Below the pieces are notes generated by a model. It worked only from the letters and a program-made list of their open reading frames with translations. It searched no databases and was not told the origin of the DNA. From Erythrocercus mccallii (taxonomy: Eukaryota; Chordata; Aves; Passeriformes; Dicruridae), in the NCBI GenBank assembly GCA_013397435.1, contig VZRG01000160.1, positions 706,008-770,007 on the forward strand: a DNA stretch of 64,000 nucleotides, read 5' to 3'. Each line of letters opens with the position of its first letter. Position 1 is the stretch's first letter. The translations under genes and the position numbers were made by a program. Of the stretch, positions 36,822 to 49,825 are shown one piece after another.

Positions 36822-36922
36822 TTGCTAATGATGATTTGCTTACCATGTGCTTTGCAATGTGTTCAGAGACTGATTGATAAGTCCACAAAAAAGATTATAA
36901 TTGTAGAAAAAGAAGGGGGAAA
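36822..36922 (+). pseudogene. env: env C-terminal remnant running into the polypurine tract
   Basis: The frame reads CLPCALQCVQRLIDKSTKK and then a VEKEGGNV ending that overlaps the purine tract. Betaretrovirus-like env genes typically end with a Cys-rich membrane-proximal segment and a KKGG-type tail over the same site. Only about 35 residues remain; the surface subunit and fusion region are absent. Confidence 0.5.
36905..36922 (+). other. Polypurine tract of the provirus
   Basis: AGAAAAAGAAGGGGGAAA directly precedes the TG that opens the 3' LTR. This is the plus-strand priming site expected at that position. Confidence 0.85.
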
Positions 36923-37234
36923 TGTGGGAAAACAGCTAAGAAGCAGGACTCAAAGTACTGCTGAACTCATTAGAGAAGTAGATGTGCTAGAGGTCCACAA
37001 GCCCTGGCAAGTCGAGGCAGGACCCTGAAGGGGGAAGAGATAAGGGTGAATGAATCTATGTATGCAAGACAGTAGAGGCCTGAACAACTCTGTACTAGCC
37101 CATAGTTAAGCAATGTTGCTAAGAAACATAGATATGGTTGTTATGCTTGAAAGGTATAAAAACGAGCAGTGTGTTTAATAAAATGGGCTTCATGATGCAA
37201 ACCATGGAGACCCCGTCTCTTCAATCGCCTGACA
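36923..37234 (+). repeat. Full 3' LTR of the provirus
   Basis: The 312-bp LTR runs from TGTGGGAAAACAGCTAAGAA to ATCGCCTGACA. It has TATAAAAA at 37155-37162 and AATAAA at 37177-37182, giving an unusually short interval between promoter and poly(A) signal. It is followed by GATAAC; the 5' flank is lost, so a target duplication cannot be tested. Confidence 0.88.
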
Positions 37235-37827
37235 GATAACATATATCTTTTGTCTATGGTCAGTCTAGAAAAACATCATTTTATAAGTGACTTTAACCTG
37301 TATAAATCCAGGTAAGAATATCTGAAGACTTTCATAGGTTTCAGATACTTTTCTGTTATTTCACTGGCTATTGTCAACCAAAACCCAGTCAAACCACACT
37401 CTTATCTTCTTCTTCTACGTCATATCACACCAAAGTTCTCTCCATTCTTTTTAAAACCACATAACCAAAAAAACTGTCTCTTTTTTATTCAACAGCAAGT
37501 TTGGGATCAAATTTTATTTTCATTTTCTCCTTTTTAAATGCAGTTTTTAGACATTGTATCTACTATAGGTTGATAGAATAACTTCAGAGAATTTATCATT
37601 CTGGAAGAGTAAAATACCATCAAAACACAATTTAATTACAAGCTTGTAGAAATAGTGCAATAAATCTATGGGTATTATATTGCTCCCATTTGTTGTGGAG
37701 TTTCTAAAGAATTGGCAAAAAAAGGATAAATTGTGATGTCTTCACCATATGTATGTCCCAATAAATGCGATTTCTGATGTAATTTTATGTCCTGTTTGAC
37801 TAAATTGAAGAAGAGGATGTTGCTTAC

Positions 37828-37938
37828 CTTTGTCTCAATTTGTTTGGTGTCTAGATTTTGAAAAAGCAGCTTTACTCTTGTTTTCCCGTCATCTGATGAG
37901 CCTTTGAGCTGAGAAAATTTAAATCTCCATAGCACATT
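37828..37938 (-). CDS. SNTG2: SNTG2 coding exon (syntrophin-unique region)
   Basis: The exon has 111 nt and 37 codons, starting NVLWRFKFSQLKGSSDDGKT and ending LDTKQIETK. The acceptor is CTTTTTCTTTAG; the donor is GACAAAG followed by GTAAGC. The string WRFKFSQLKGSSDDGK is nearly invariant among gamma-syntrophins and lies in the syntrophin-unique region. Both junctions are phase 0. It sits only about 590 bp upstream, in transcript terms, of the 3' LTR of the defective provirus in the next intron. Confidence 0.96.
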
Positions 37939-39540
37939 CTAAAGAAAAAGAAATTTGGTTAAGGACTCTGCTACATGATTTTACCTAGAACTATAGAATA
38001 ACGATCAATGTTTGTGTACTAAAATAAAGCACTACAGCAGTAATGCAGTGGATGATAACAGGCTCTTTGCAGAGCAATTAAAATTAACATTTCTGTACCC
38101 TTTGTGAAAGCAAAAGATGCAATATTAAAATTCACTAATTAAATTATTTTGAAATTCTTTGAGATATAAATGTTTCAATTTCCTATATAGCATAAACATT
38201 ACAAAATCTTAATTCCATAAAGATCCATGAGGACATTTGTATCAGTTTCAGTATGAACATAATTCCATGCCATATCTTTCATATTTTAGCTGGCTCATTT
38301 GCATAATGTAGATAATTGTAACTTACACAGATATTGCAAAGCTGAACTTACTGATGTGTGAAATGAGGTTTGCAGTGCTCAAAAATGCTATAGAAATGCA
38401 AAAATATTATTACCGAAGTAGCCTCAGAAACCACAAAAATGTGTCCTCCATTATATAATGGTTTGTAAACTATATGACTTCTAAGCTTCTTGGTCTCCCA
38501 CAGGTTTATGCATGGCATCTTACTAGTGTTGGCAAATTCTAGATATGATAGATATGCCTTAATATTTATGGAGATATTTAGTAAAAACAAAAATTGGGAC
38601 ATTATTTTTGAATCAAGATAGTTTTCCGTATTTGTCTGATTGTTTTCTATTCATTACCTGAAACTGTATCATTACAAAAACCCACAAGGTAACAACTTGC
38701 ACCCGGACTTCCTTCTGATATTTCCTTTAATGACTGTAATCTTAATGAAAATTCTCTGCACATATTGAAATGTACTTAAGTGCCTGGACACTGCTGAAGA
38801 AAAACAATTTAAATACTTGGGAAATTATTTCTAAATCACACATGGAAAAAAGTTTGCTATGTTCCATTTTCCAACATGCCTCTTCTCAAAATATTTTTTT
38901 AAGTAGATCAGTGCTACCAGTGGTCTTCAGAATCCTACTCTTAGTTTAAAATGAAATATCCTATAAATAAAATCTATCTCCTGGTTCCCTGCAGACATAA
39001 ATGTCACCAACTTCTTAGAGAGATATAACAGATGAAGAAAAACTAAAATATGCTGCAGCACTGTGATGGTGCTTAAACTTTACATTCACAAACAGATTTT
39101 AACTGGGTCCAGAGGGCCTAATTAGACCATCTGAAAAGTGTTCAAAGCTTAAATGAGTTTGGCTCTAAACAGGATAGATGAATGTTTGCTATGTAATATA
39201 ACTGCTAAGGTGGACATGAATCAAGAACTTAGGAACAATTTAGTAATAATAAGCATTGCTGGAGTCATCATCTCTCTCAACAGTTGACACCGAGTGGGAA
39301 AGACAAGAAGTAGAGAGGACTGAAAGATGGAAGAAAATGCACACTTTGGGATCCCTTTATATTGGAGGATCAGCTGGGGAAGATGAACCAACCAAGTCGA
39401 CAAGATAAAAAGAATCTCTAAAATGAGATATAAAGCAGATGCAGGCTGAGAAGTATCTCAGTGATGAGCCCAAAAAAGATAAAAGCTGAACAAATTAAGC
39501 CCATGAAGAGCTTAGAATAGAAATGCAGGAAAAGAAACTG
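37939..39540. other. Intronic DNA, no recognised element
   Basis: AT-rich unique-looking sequence between two SNTG2 exons. I see no gene or transposon. Confidence 0.5.
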
Positions 39541-39542
39541 TT

Positions 39543-40125
39543 CTAGAAAAGCTCTTTAAAGATATATTTCTTGTGGTGGAGAGACAAGTGAGAATATGGG
39601 AGAGAAAAAACCCTGCAGACCCCATGGTCAGTGAAGGGGGAGGAAGTGCTGTTCCTGAAGGACTGTGCCTGGTGGGTAGAACCCACCAGGCCCTTCATGA
39701 ACTGCTGGAACAGTTCATGAAGAGCTGCAGCCCATGGGAAGGACTCATGCTGGATTCTGGAGGACTGTCTCCTGTGGAAGGGACTCCCTGCTGGAGCAGA
39801 AGAGTGTGAGGAGTTCTCCTCCTGAGGAGGAAGGAGGTGCAGACAACACGTGGTGAACTGGCTACAGCCCCCATTTCCAACCTGCCTGTGCTGCTGGAAA
39901 GGAGGAGATAAAGAAAATGGGGAAGCAGAGAGGGATGGGGGAAGGTGTTTTAGGATCTGTTTTTTATTTCTCATTATCATATCTCGTTGGCAATAAATGA
40001 AACTAATTTGCCCAAGTGGAGTCTCTTTTGCCCATGATGGTCACTGGTGAGTGACCTCTTCCTGCCTTTATCTTGACCCACAAGCCTTTTGTTGTATTTC
40101 TTCTCATTTGCCCAGCTCAGAAGGA
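39543..40125 (+). mobile_element. Avian ERV-L-type LTR fragment
   Basis: The order of segments matches a common bird ERV-L LTR: CTGCAGCCCATGGGAAGGA, GGACTGTCTCCTGTGGAAGG, CCTGAGGAGGAAGGAGG, a purine-rich stretch ending GGGGGAAGGTGTTTTAGGAT, TTTATTTCTCATTATC, AATAAA at 39992-39997, and GGTCACTGGTGAGTGACCTC followed by CTTTATCTTGACCCACAAGC. Both ends are incomplete, since the usual start (GTGGTTTAACC type) and the last part after the CCCAG are missing. The 145-codon minus-strand frame across it is a shadow. It is intronic and antisense to SNTG2. Confidence 0.75.
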
Positions 40126-41899
40126 AGCCAAGGTCAATCTCACATGCTCCAAAGCAAAAGTTCTTGCGCTTTCTATTTCAGAATTTGTAATAAGAAGGCC
40201 CTTTAAAATTGTTTTTCCAAGTGTTAGAAAAGAATTTTTCTCAATGAGTATATGAACTGGTTGCCCAAAATCTGAGATCCAGATTTAGAGTCAGAGAGCA
40301 GACAGGGGACTGGCCTTTCTTTTAATAATCCTCTTTGAACACCTGCTGGGGTGTAAAGAGCATTCTTTGCATCAATACAAGACCTTAATTTTTTCATTAA
40401 TGCCAAGAAAAAATAGATTCTTCACTAAAATTGCTATGTTCCTAATTAACTGTTAATTGCATGACCATTTTATGAATCTTTTTTACATTGGTAGGAAATA
40501 TTCTGAAATAGCTATGCATATGCTATTCAGGTGACAATTATGCAAAGTAATATGAACTGCAGAAGTCATCCACTACTGCCTCACTCAGGCTTGAGGATGC
40601 AGAGAAGATCTCCATCTCTCACAAAGGTGAAGAATAAATGTACGTGAGCTCTCCAGAATTCTTACTGCTTAGCAATGGAATCAGTCTATCTGCTGATATT
40701 CTGTGTTTCTCCTTAGGTAAGCAACAATGATTCATCTAAATCCTCATCATCATCAATACTGAAGGCAGGTACTGTGACACAAAGTCCTATTAATAGAATC
40801 AGGTTATAATTTTAAAAGTGGGAGTACATGCAATCATTCTTCACATTTAAAAGAAACCCTTTCTATAGGCTAGGGAGATTATTTAGACTTAGCTTGTGGT
40901 TACATGCAAAATGTGTATAATTGTTCAAGCAGCAGGATTCCAGAATGCAGTATCACCTGAGGGAGAGAAGGCTATACAAAAGTATTTTCTGAAATTTTAT
41001 TCTGCTTCATGCACACTTAATTAGTCTAAATTTTCATGCAATGTTGGTCATTGTTTCTCTGCACTAAGATAGATTTCAATAGATTTGAAATTTTTGGGGC
41101 ATTTTGGGCCCAAACCCACAAAATGCCAACATGCAAAAACTAGATTAGTATTTCAAAATGCAGTGTGTTCCCTCTTTTCTCAGAATTACAGACTGTGTTT
41201 TTAAAAAATATTTGAGAAGACAGACTTTCTACTGTAGAGTAGAAACATTTTTTTGTATATATGTTTACTTCTACTGTGAAACAAATGTAAAAATCCACTT
41301 AGAATAATATACATTAAAGTACCACTAAATTATACAGAAAATAGTAGCATTATAGACAGGGCTCGGAAGTTGACATGTATCATTAACCACTCCCTGTAGG
41401 CACTTTTTATATAGCCACTGTGTTGCAAGGTAAATGCATGTAATCTTTCAGATTCTGACTTTGAAAAACATTTGCCTTTATTCTGTTTATTTTAGACACG
41501 ACCTATATTTCTTATGATGGAAGAATAATTAATCATATTTTATATCTGTAGCTTCAAAACAAATAGAACCAGGTGACATTTCATTTTTTTCATGACCTGT
41601 AATCTTTTATAAATCTTGAGGTTTCTTCATTATAACAAACCAAGTTCTTTGCTAAATATAACCTTCCTTCCTTGAAGTTACATTTTTTATATCTTTCTCC
41701 AAAATGCATCTTTACATGCTATAGAACTACAATCACCCTTTCAAGTCCCAAACTGTCTAGATTTAGGTAGGGCTAAATAAATAGTACTGTATATTGGAGG
41801 AATAAATACCAGACATATACATAAAGAAAATGCAATAGATGATAATTTCAATAACTGTAAAAAATATAGAGTTATGTTTTCCTTTTCTTTTACTCTTAC

Positions 41900-41992
41900 C
41901 TTCGTTTTACTGTCAAAACAGGTAAATCCTAGAGCAAAGTCGACTGTGAAACACAGAGCATCCCCTTGCCAACTGCACATATAAGTTTTAGA
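41900..41992 (-). CDS. SNTG2: SNTG2 coding exon (start of syntrophin-unique region)
   Basis: The exon has 93 nt and 31 codons, starting SKTYMCSWQGDALCFTV and ending TCFDSKTK. The acceptor is a long T tract ending TTTTTCAG; the donor is ACGAAG followed by GTAAGA. It is phase 0 on both sides. It links the PH-like domain to the syntrophin-unique tail; the CSWQG and FALGFTCF strings are typical of gamma-2. It follows the largest intron in the window (14.7 kb). Confidence 0.95.
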
Positions 41993-44120
41993 CTGAAAAA
42001 AAAAGTATGATTTTTGAGAGGACATCCATCACTGTAACTTATCATAATAAAATAATATTTTATGCAGGTATTTTTGGCTGGGAAGACAGCTGACAACACT
42101 GGTACTCCTTTATATCATCAGTATGTTTGAAAATGGTCAAAAACTTCTGACTGTAAATCAGTGTCATGTCTGTCAGCTAGACATTAACTGGAGGCCTTTT
42201 ACATTTCAAGTCACTCTTCTACAAAATTAATATATTCTTGAAACCCAACCCTTGCAAAATGCAGCACAGAACAAGCAAAACCAAATCTGACTACTCCAAA
42301 CTTTTGGAAAACTGCTTAGGCCAGGGCTATTAATGACTTCTGATATCACTTCCAGCAAATATGCAGGTAACAGTGCCTAAATGTTTAGTCATTGCAATCT
42401 AATTATAGAAAAGCATTCTGTCTGCTTGACCTCTCCATCCGATTTAAACTTTGTAGAGAATCCTTCTATTTTACAACACCTTTCAGTTTGGGTCTGGTGA
42501 CATGCCAGCACAGGATTATGTTAGTGTTAGTTAATGTAATTTAATAGTAAACTATCACATCTTAGTTAGCACTGATACTTGCTAGCCACTGCTATCTATA
42601 CACCAATTCCATGATAACCTTTCAGATTAGAAAGGAAAAAAGTCTGTTTTATTAATAAAACTCAGAAGTTCTGGTTAAACTTATGAATAAGCTTTACACT
42701 AAAAAGTCAGTTAACTCTTCCCAGACATTTTTAAGGCTCACTAACTTAGGTATATAACACATTCTGAAAAGATGTAAACAAGATTTGCTGTAATATGGAG
42801 CAGCCCGATGACATTCACTGCTGACAGTTAATAGCAAAACGCCCATTGCCTCCAGCACAAGTAGACAGCAGATCCTGTCTCCAGTCTTTCCTTGCCACAC
42901 CTAACCAGATATTTTTAAGATTATACCTTGTGCCTTATGCAATTTGGACTTTTTTTTTGTTTCTTGTAAGGAAGTATTACTTCACCATCATTTATATATC
43001 ATACATCTCAATGTTGCCTCATGCTTGGACATTTGTGTACACAAAAGTTTTACACACGAGAATGCTCTAGAAGATACTGAAAGCATTAATATAACCTTGC
43101 TTAAAATACAAATTGCCATTTGAAATGTTTTTTAAAAAAATTTTAGTACAGTCTAAAACTTCTGGATGATTGGAAAAGTTTCTTCACTCCATTATTAACA
43201 AAAAATAGTTAGCTATACAAAAATAAGCATTTTTGAGTTACAGTTTTGACATTTTAAAAAGGATTTTGAAAGGGCTAGGAGTAATATCAGTTCATAAGTA
43301 TGAAGCAGATTAGTATTATAATCATCTCTACTGAATAATAATAATGGAGATGTATAATATTTCTGAATAAATTAATTTGCTCATTGGTGTTCAAAGATCA
43401 AATTATTTGGCATTTAAAAAGATTTCAGTGATTGATTTTCAATTAGAATGACATTTACATATCCTTACATTTTATTCAGTAATTAAAAGGTGGCATTAAG
43501 CACTAGTCATAACTTATTCTCTATTATTTTCCAATTAAAAAGGTCATACTAGCTGAGCTGTGACTGAGCAAAGCAATTTTTAAAATGAATAAAATTAGAT
43601 TCCCATAATGGGTAAGCATCTAATTGCTCAGCTACAAATTATGAATACTAAAATGAACCATGCACAAATAATGAGCTTGGACTACTTTAAAAATATTCAA
43701 TATTACGAAATAATGGAACCATTTTGGAAATTATTCACAAATACTAGAGACAAACAATGTGCTTCATTTTCACTGTTATTAAAAGTAGATATGAGTTTTA
43801 TACTTCCAAAACAGACTCAGGGCTTTCTTTATAACATAATTAATTTGTATTTTGCCATAGAAACTTAAAAGCCTGCTCATGGCATCTCCTCAGTGACTTT
43901 GAACAGGTTTTCAGGAAGTGGTACGGTAAGGTATGGTAAGGACCTTCAACTCATCAATACTAGGACAGAGCCTTATTCCTTTCCATTTTTGCCTTTGAAA
44001 TAAGCTTCCCATACATTTGCAATTGTGATCAGCCTTGGCTATCTACAACAATTGTTTATATGGAAAATTAAACATCAGAGGTCTAGACCTCAGGTTCAGC
44101 TGTCTTTCAGTGAATTTTGC

Positions 44121-44140
44121 AAAAAAAAAAAAAAAAAAAA
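44121..44140 (+). repeat. Poly(A) run of 20
   Basis: Twenty consecutive A residues interrupt a chance frame. No SINE or processed-gene body with a target duplication was recognised to its left. Confidence 0.9.
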
Positions 44141-47100
44141 GCCCTGCATATTAGCCAGCTTGCTAAGTCACAGTTTAAACAACAGAGAGAAGAATAGGCC
44201 TCATAGTGCAATAGCTAAGAACATTGTACTATACAACCTAAATCAATCATCTAATGTTTTCTGAGCAATATAATAATCCATAGAATATTATATCTGTAAT
44301 AACAGAGAATTACAAAACTTTTACCTGTGTAATGTTCAGGTATCAGTATCTCAATGCTTGTTCTTTTAACTCATGAAAAGATCATTAAGTTGATAATATC
44401 ACTGTTCAATAGCAAAAGAACAGTGTATCTGACTAATTTATGACAGAATTCCTCAGACAGACCTCCTATCGCTGATCAAAAGCATGACTCCTGTCTGTTT
44501 CTGGCTCTGGCACCTGTCCTCTAAGACCCTGAGAGGGCTTAATAGTTTCAATAACTACGCAAATACACTCACTCTCTTTCCCATAGACAGAGATTTCCCA
44601 GAAATAATTCAGCTTTGAACTATGTTTATCGGTCATGAAACAATGGGGCACTTAGTGCCATGGTCTAGTTAACAAGGTGGGGATCAGTCTGGTTGGACTT
44701 GACAATGTCACAGGTCTTTTTCATCAGGTTTTACAAAAGGTAAAGGAGAAGAGACAGTTTACTTCAGTACTCTAAAAGAAAGACTGATGTAGGGTTCTGT
44801 CTAACAGTCAGAGACGTTACAAATATAAACAATGAAGAGCCAATTAATTCCAAATCCAGCTTATATGGTTGTGAGTTAGTATGGCTCTTTCCCTCAGGGG
44901 AGAGAATGAGTTTGTAAATAGATCACCTAACACAAAAAGAAGGGCTTTGAACTCTGTTTATAGGTGTTAGGTACCCAAGACAAGAGGTGAGTAAACACTC
45001 AAACTGGAAAATGAATGCATGGGAAAAGAGCGACTTATTTCCACTCAGAGAGGAGAGCATAAATATACCTCAGATGTGTTTGAAAGACAAAGCCTGAGGG
45101 ACAAACAGAAAGAGGGACCACTTCATGGGAGTCACCAGGCAGTGATGAGGCTGAAGCACAAAGACTGGGTAGGCAGCAAGCACCACTACAGCCCCCAGAC
45201 ACAAGATGTCTGGGGAAGGAAAGGCAAGGATAAAGAGGAACCCTCCTCTTCTCAGTTTCCTTCTCTGTGTTGGTGTCCTTGTCCACATTAAGCTGTAATA
45301 CAGTGGCAAAAGGATCTCTGGATCAGAGAGAGGCTGCCTGATTTCTCCACACACGTGGGTCTCCCATGTAGGCTAAAGCTGTAAGTACATTTGGTTTCTT
45401 CTGGGACTGGGCAGTCCAAATGCTTCTAAATAAATCATGACATGCAATAGATTATTTGCAATAGACTTTTGTTATTGCTGGAATATGAGTTTATTGCAAT
45501 GTTTTAGATGGAGGGTTTAAATTTGCCCAAGTTCTGCCACAGGCATCCAAAGTATTATCTCTGGATTCTTTTTTGAAGACATAGTCCTTAATGTTACTCT
45601 GACGTGGGTATTCTGTCCAAGAAACAGGGGTTCAACTCACTTTTGTTTTTCAGTAAAATTCTTTAAAATTAAGATTAATAACATTAACTGTCAGTTGAGA
45701 TAGCACATTCTGAGATCATCAACAAAGATTCTTAGTAAAAAATACCACTTAACATAATTTTTTAAGAATCAGGGCACCAACCTTTTCAGTCAGTACTCCT
45801 TTTCCTAAGTTCATGGCAAGTAAGTTTTCTAAGGCTCAAGTGAGACTCAGGGATGTTGCTCATCTAAGTGTAACACAGAAAAATGACACAGTGTATATTC
45901 ATTTTAAGGGATATTACTTTTACAACTCTAATGCCTAATGTCCTAATGTCTCAGAAGATTTACAGTTTCAAAAATTCAGCTGATGATTTATTTGATATGT
46001 TGCAGTTAATTATTGTCTTGCACTAAGGAAATCCTCATTTTTCTTTAACTACAGCACTGATATGCAATATATTCATCAATTTTGGTCTCAGACATGTTCT
46101 ATTGAGCTGGAATTTTAGTGTTTTTAATCAGCCAAAAAACAGAAATAATACCTACCTTCTAGTCTAAGTGAATACAAATTGGGCATGCACAAGATTTTGC
46201 TTGTTTATTTTCCAAAAAGCAATTGGAAAGTTGGCAATACCATTACACTTTCCTGCTTGAACTACATATTTCCCCTGCTATGCTGTTAACTACTTTATAG
46301 ATACAAATATATACTTGCTCTAAGATGAGCTGTAAAGGTTTATTACATGTAAATGGGAACACAGACATTATTTCTCACTATACTCATGAATAGAATTTAA
46401 CACACATTTTATAAAACTCAGTTATAACCAGACAGCACAGCATTTAGGCAATAGCCATATCCATGCAGTGCACATATTATGTACTGTATTCACTTACTTT
46501 AAGTTAAAATATGTGCTAGGCATCTGTGTGGAAATAATATGTCATCAATGTAAAAAATGCTAAAATCTTTCTGAAAAATTGCCTTTTCTTAGAGAAAGTA
46601 TTTACATTAAAACTAAATTATGTTATGAATCCAAAGAATATCTTTTTGGAGTAGAAGACTCCAGCATTGCCAGTTTGAACTGATAAAATGTTAGCATCCT
46701 CCAAATACCACTTATACTTGTTTCTTTTTATTTCTGAGACCAAATCCCTCCCCATGTTACATTTAATATTTTTCTTCATTTTTCTGTCAATATCAGTAAA
46801 AACAGGAAGGAATTTTGTAGGACTTGTCAGAGGAACTTAAATGCCTGAAAGAGAAGGACCTAAATTAGATGTTCTTTTATTCTGCATTAGAAATAAAATA
46901 ATACACATCAGCATTTAAGATACAGTGACAGGGAGGGAAAAAATATACCAACAGCAGATGGTTTGGAACACAGATTCTTGCATTAAGACTTTCTATAGCA
47001 GGTTTTTACAAGCTTCTAAATGATATAGGAGTGACAGGAGTAAGGTGTCTTAATGTATCCTTACAAAAACACAGAGTTTGGTAAAAGCCTTAATATGGGA

Positions 47101-49402
47101 CCAGACATGTAAAAATAAAAAGCTTTTATGAAAATTCCACTTTCAGCATTAAAAAAATCCAAGCAGAATGTGAAAATGAAGATAAGAGCAACCAGAGTTA
47201 TTATGGTTGTACTGAGAAATATATATCAGCCCACAGAGAGAGAGAGTACTTGAAGGCAAAATTAAACCCCTTAATTCTGAACACAGCCTGCAAAACCTTC
47301 AAGAGTCTTTTCACATAGAATTACTAGTGCTAAACAAAAATGCTTTTTAAACTCTTTGAAACAGCAGAATCATTGAATTAAAAATGAAGATGCTTTGGCT
47401 TTCTCATATTTAAAAAAAATTTTGGTATCTTATAAAATATTGTATATATAATTTTTTTAAAAAACAAAACTTTCATAACATGTTTATAAAGTACACTTAA
47501 AGCATTATCACTCTGAATTCACATTATATATGAGAAAATGAAGCAACAATGAAATCTGTCATTCATCAAAAGCATGAGAGTTTTCAGAAATTTCATCTAG
47601 AACAGACTCCCAAAGCTCAGGTGTATTCCTGTTTCAGATATCAGTAAAAAAGGATCAGTAAATAATTTCAGTGAGAGTGATCAAACAAATATCGTCTTCA
47701 CTTAAAAACTGTGGCAGATCCACTCATTTGTCCATACCTCTAAGGAATTCATCATATCACAATTGAAAGATTACAGAACTTTGATAATCATGGATAGATA
47801 CAAATAAAACCACTTCATTGAAACAAAGCATATCTAATTTAAAATCTTGTATATTCCTTCAAGATCTGCTGTTGTTGCAGCCAAAGGAATTACATCTTAA
47901 TATCCTAAAATGACTCTTTTTTGCATATCTTGCTGGTATTAGTATGAAAAGTGTATTCTCTTATAAAAGATGGTACTGTAATCTGATGATTTCAAGAAGA
48001 CATTACAGTTCTTTTTTTAAAATGTTTATGCACATTTGTGGTTCAGCATATACTTACACAAGAGACAATCTAGCAATAAAAGTAAGATTTTTCAAAGGAT
48101 TCAAATGATGGCTCATTATATTTTCACTGAATTTCAAAGAAAGCTTCTATGTATTTCAGCAGAAGTGGGACCAGCTCAGTGCTTTAGAAAATAACACCTA
48201 GACTTTAGACATCTATGTTTTAAATGCTGGCTTTCTCAGGATACTGCTTGAGTTGTAACTTTTCCCTTTAGATCATCTATTGAAATAACTACCTGATCTA
48301 TTTGTAATTTTTAATTTGTAATGCTTATGACATTATAGCAGTTAACTGCAAAAATGATTTGCTTAGTAGAGCACTCATTGGACAGACTGTCTTTCGGAAA
48401 GTTTCAGCATCACTGAGATTAGGCATTAAACCACCATTCAGATATTAGGATTACAAGTACATGTGGGATGAAGTAAATTTTACTTCACAGGGAATTGTGT
48501 TCCTGTAGGAAGACTGAGGTGAAATTGTAGGTTCTGCTATTCCTATTCTGCTATAATACAGTGGTGGATGCCTAGTCTTGTCCATGGCATTCTCTCTGTA
48601 ATATGAACCTATGGCTAAAGTAAACCTGACAGAAGAAAAGACTTGCTACCTTCTTTGCTGAACAGGCAGACAAGGCTTAAATTGGTTGTAGGAAAAGGCA
48701 GTGAGAAAAATGGATGCAGGAGGAAAAAAATCCAAGGGCAGCAGCTTAGAAATGGTTATCTTCTAGCAGGGAAATATCAAATTGTGTTCTTTAGCCTTTG
48801 TTTATGTCAGAAAGAGTTTGTGCTTCCTCATCTCTGTGTCTGAGCAATGGCTTCATTGTTTTGCAGCAACTCATTTTTTCCATAAAGAAAAGCAAGAATC
48901 AACAGTGACTTCAGTATTAAGAGCATACTCCATGTAGTTTGTCCCAAGCATATTTTCATAAACCTGAAGTAGATTCTCAGTGGCAATCACAGCAATCAAG
49001 CTGACACTGTTTGTTTTAGTAGAAAACAGTTGACCACTACTGGCTTACTTCAGCAAAGACAATGACTTCATTCTGATGCACTTTGTTATTACATAATAAT
49101 AAACATTTTTCTTCTCTGGCAATCTATAAATTCTGGAATTCCACAGTTAAAAAGGGAATTTAATCAGAAATATCATCAAGAGACATTTCTCAATACTCAA
49201 ATCAGTTGTGAATCAATGATGCTTTGACTGGGATTTTGTTCTTCTGCCTCATTCTTATAAATCATAGGTGGAGAATAATATGGAACACCACAATTAAAAA
49301 TATAAATTCCAGTATCAAAATTCTAAGGTAATATTACTCTATAAATTTGAAATTCTGTGACATTTACTCATTCTGTGAGTAAATTCTTGACAGATTTAAA
49401 AG

Positions 49403-49720
49403 AATCACAGAATGGTTTGAGTTGGAAGGTTTCCAAAACGGGGCCACCCATGATAGGCAGGAACACCAGGCTCATCAGATCCCCATGCAACTTGGCCTTG
49501 GACTCCTTCAGGGATGGGGCACCCACAGCATGTCTGGGCAACCTGTTCAGTGCCTCACTACCTTCTCATACAGAATTGATTCCTAACATGTAATCTAAAA
49601 CTGTATTCTTTTGATTTAAAGCCATTCCTACTTGTTCTATCACTATGTGCTCTTGAAAAAGTCCCTCACCAGTTCTCTTGTGGTTTCTTCCTTATTCAAG
49701 TCTATAAGGTCCTCTGGAAA
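49403..49720 (-). mobile_element. CR1 LINE 3'-end fragment, minus orientation
   Basis: The plus strand begins AGAATCACAGAATGGTTTGA, the reverse complement of the CR1 terminal repeat and 3' end. It continues with a CATGCAACTTGGCCTTGGA-like block, GGGCAACCTGTTCAGTGCCT, and later GTTCTATCACTATGTGC and TCTATAAGGTC. It is about 320 bp and diverged. It lies within the large SNTG2 intron. Confidence 0.88.
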
Positions 49721-49775
49721 ATAGTAACAAAACTAGATTCCCATGACACAATTTTTAATCTAAATACTTGGATTT

Positions 49776-49825
49776 ATAAATAAATATATGTTATATATAT
49801 ATATTATAAAATGAAATAAATTTTA
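49776..49825. repeat. AT-rich simple repeat
   Basis: AAATAAATATATGTTATATATATATATT is a short alternating AT tract just beyond the CR1 fragment. Confidence 0.85.

Larger units (their letters stand above)
33514..37234 (+). mobile_element. Defective betaretrovirus-like (class II) provirus
   Basis: The 3.7-kb element has a partial 5' LTR, a primer-binding site, a matrix-like gag remnant, a T-rich interior, an env-tail-like end, a purine tract and a full 3' LTR. Comparing the shared 166 bp of the two LTRs by eye gives 13 substitutions and one 8-bp indel, about 8 percent divergence, so the insertion is old. I find no protease, reverse transcriptase or integrase frame. It lies in the last SNTG2 intron, antisense to the gene. 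Confidence 0.8.

Noticed and set aside
39543..39980. 145-codon minus-strand frame
   Set aside because: It is a shadow of the ERV-L-type LTR, whose own orientation is plus.
44100..44140. 20-A run as the tail of a processed retrogene or SINE
   Set aside because: No recognisable retrotransposed body precedes it and no target duplication was found; a simple homopolymer is enough.
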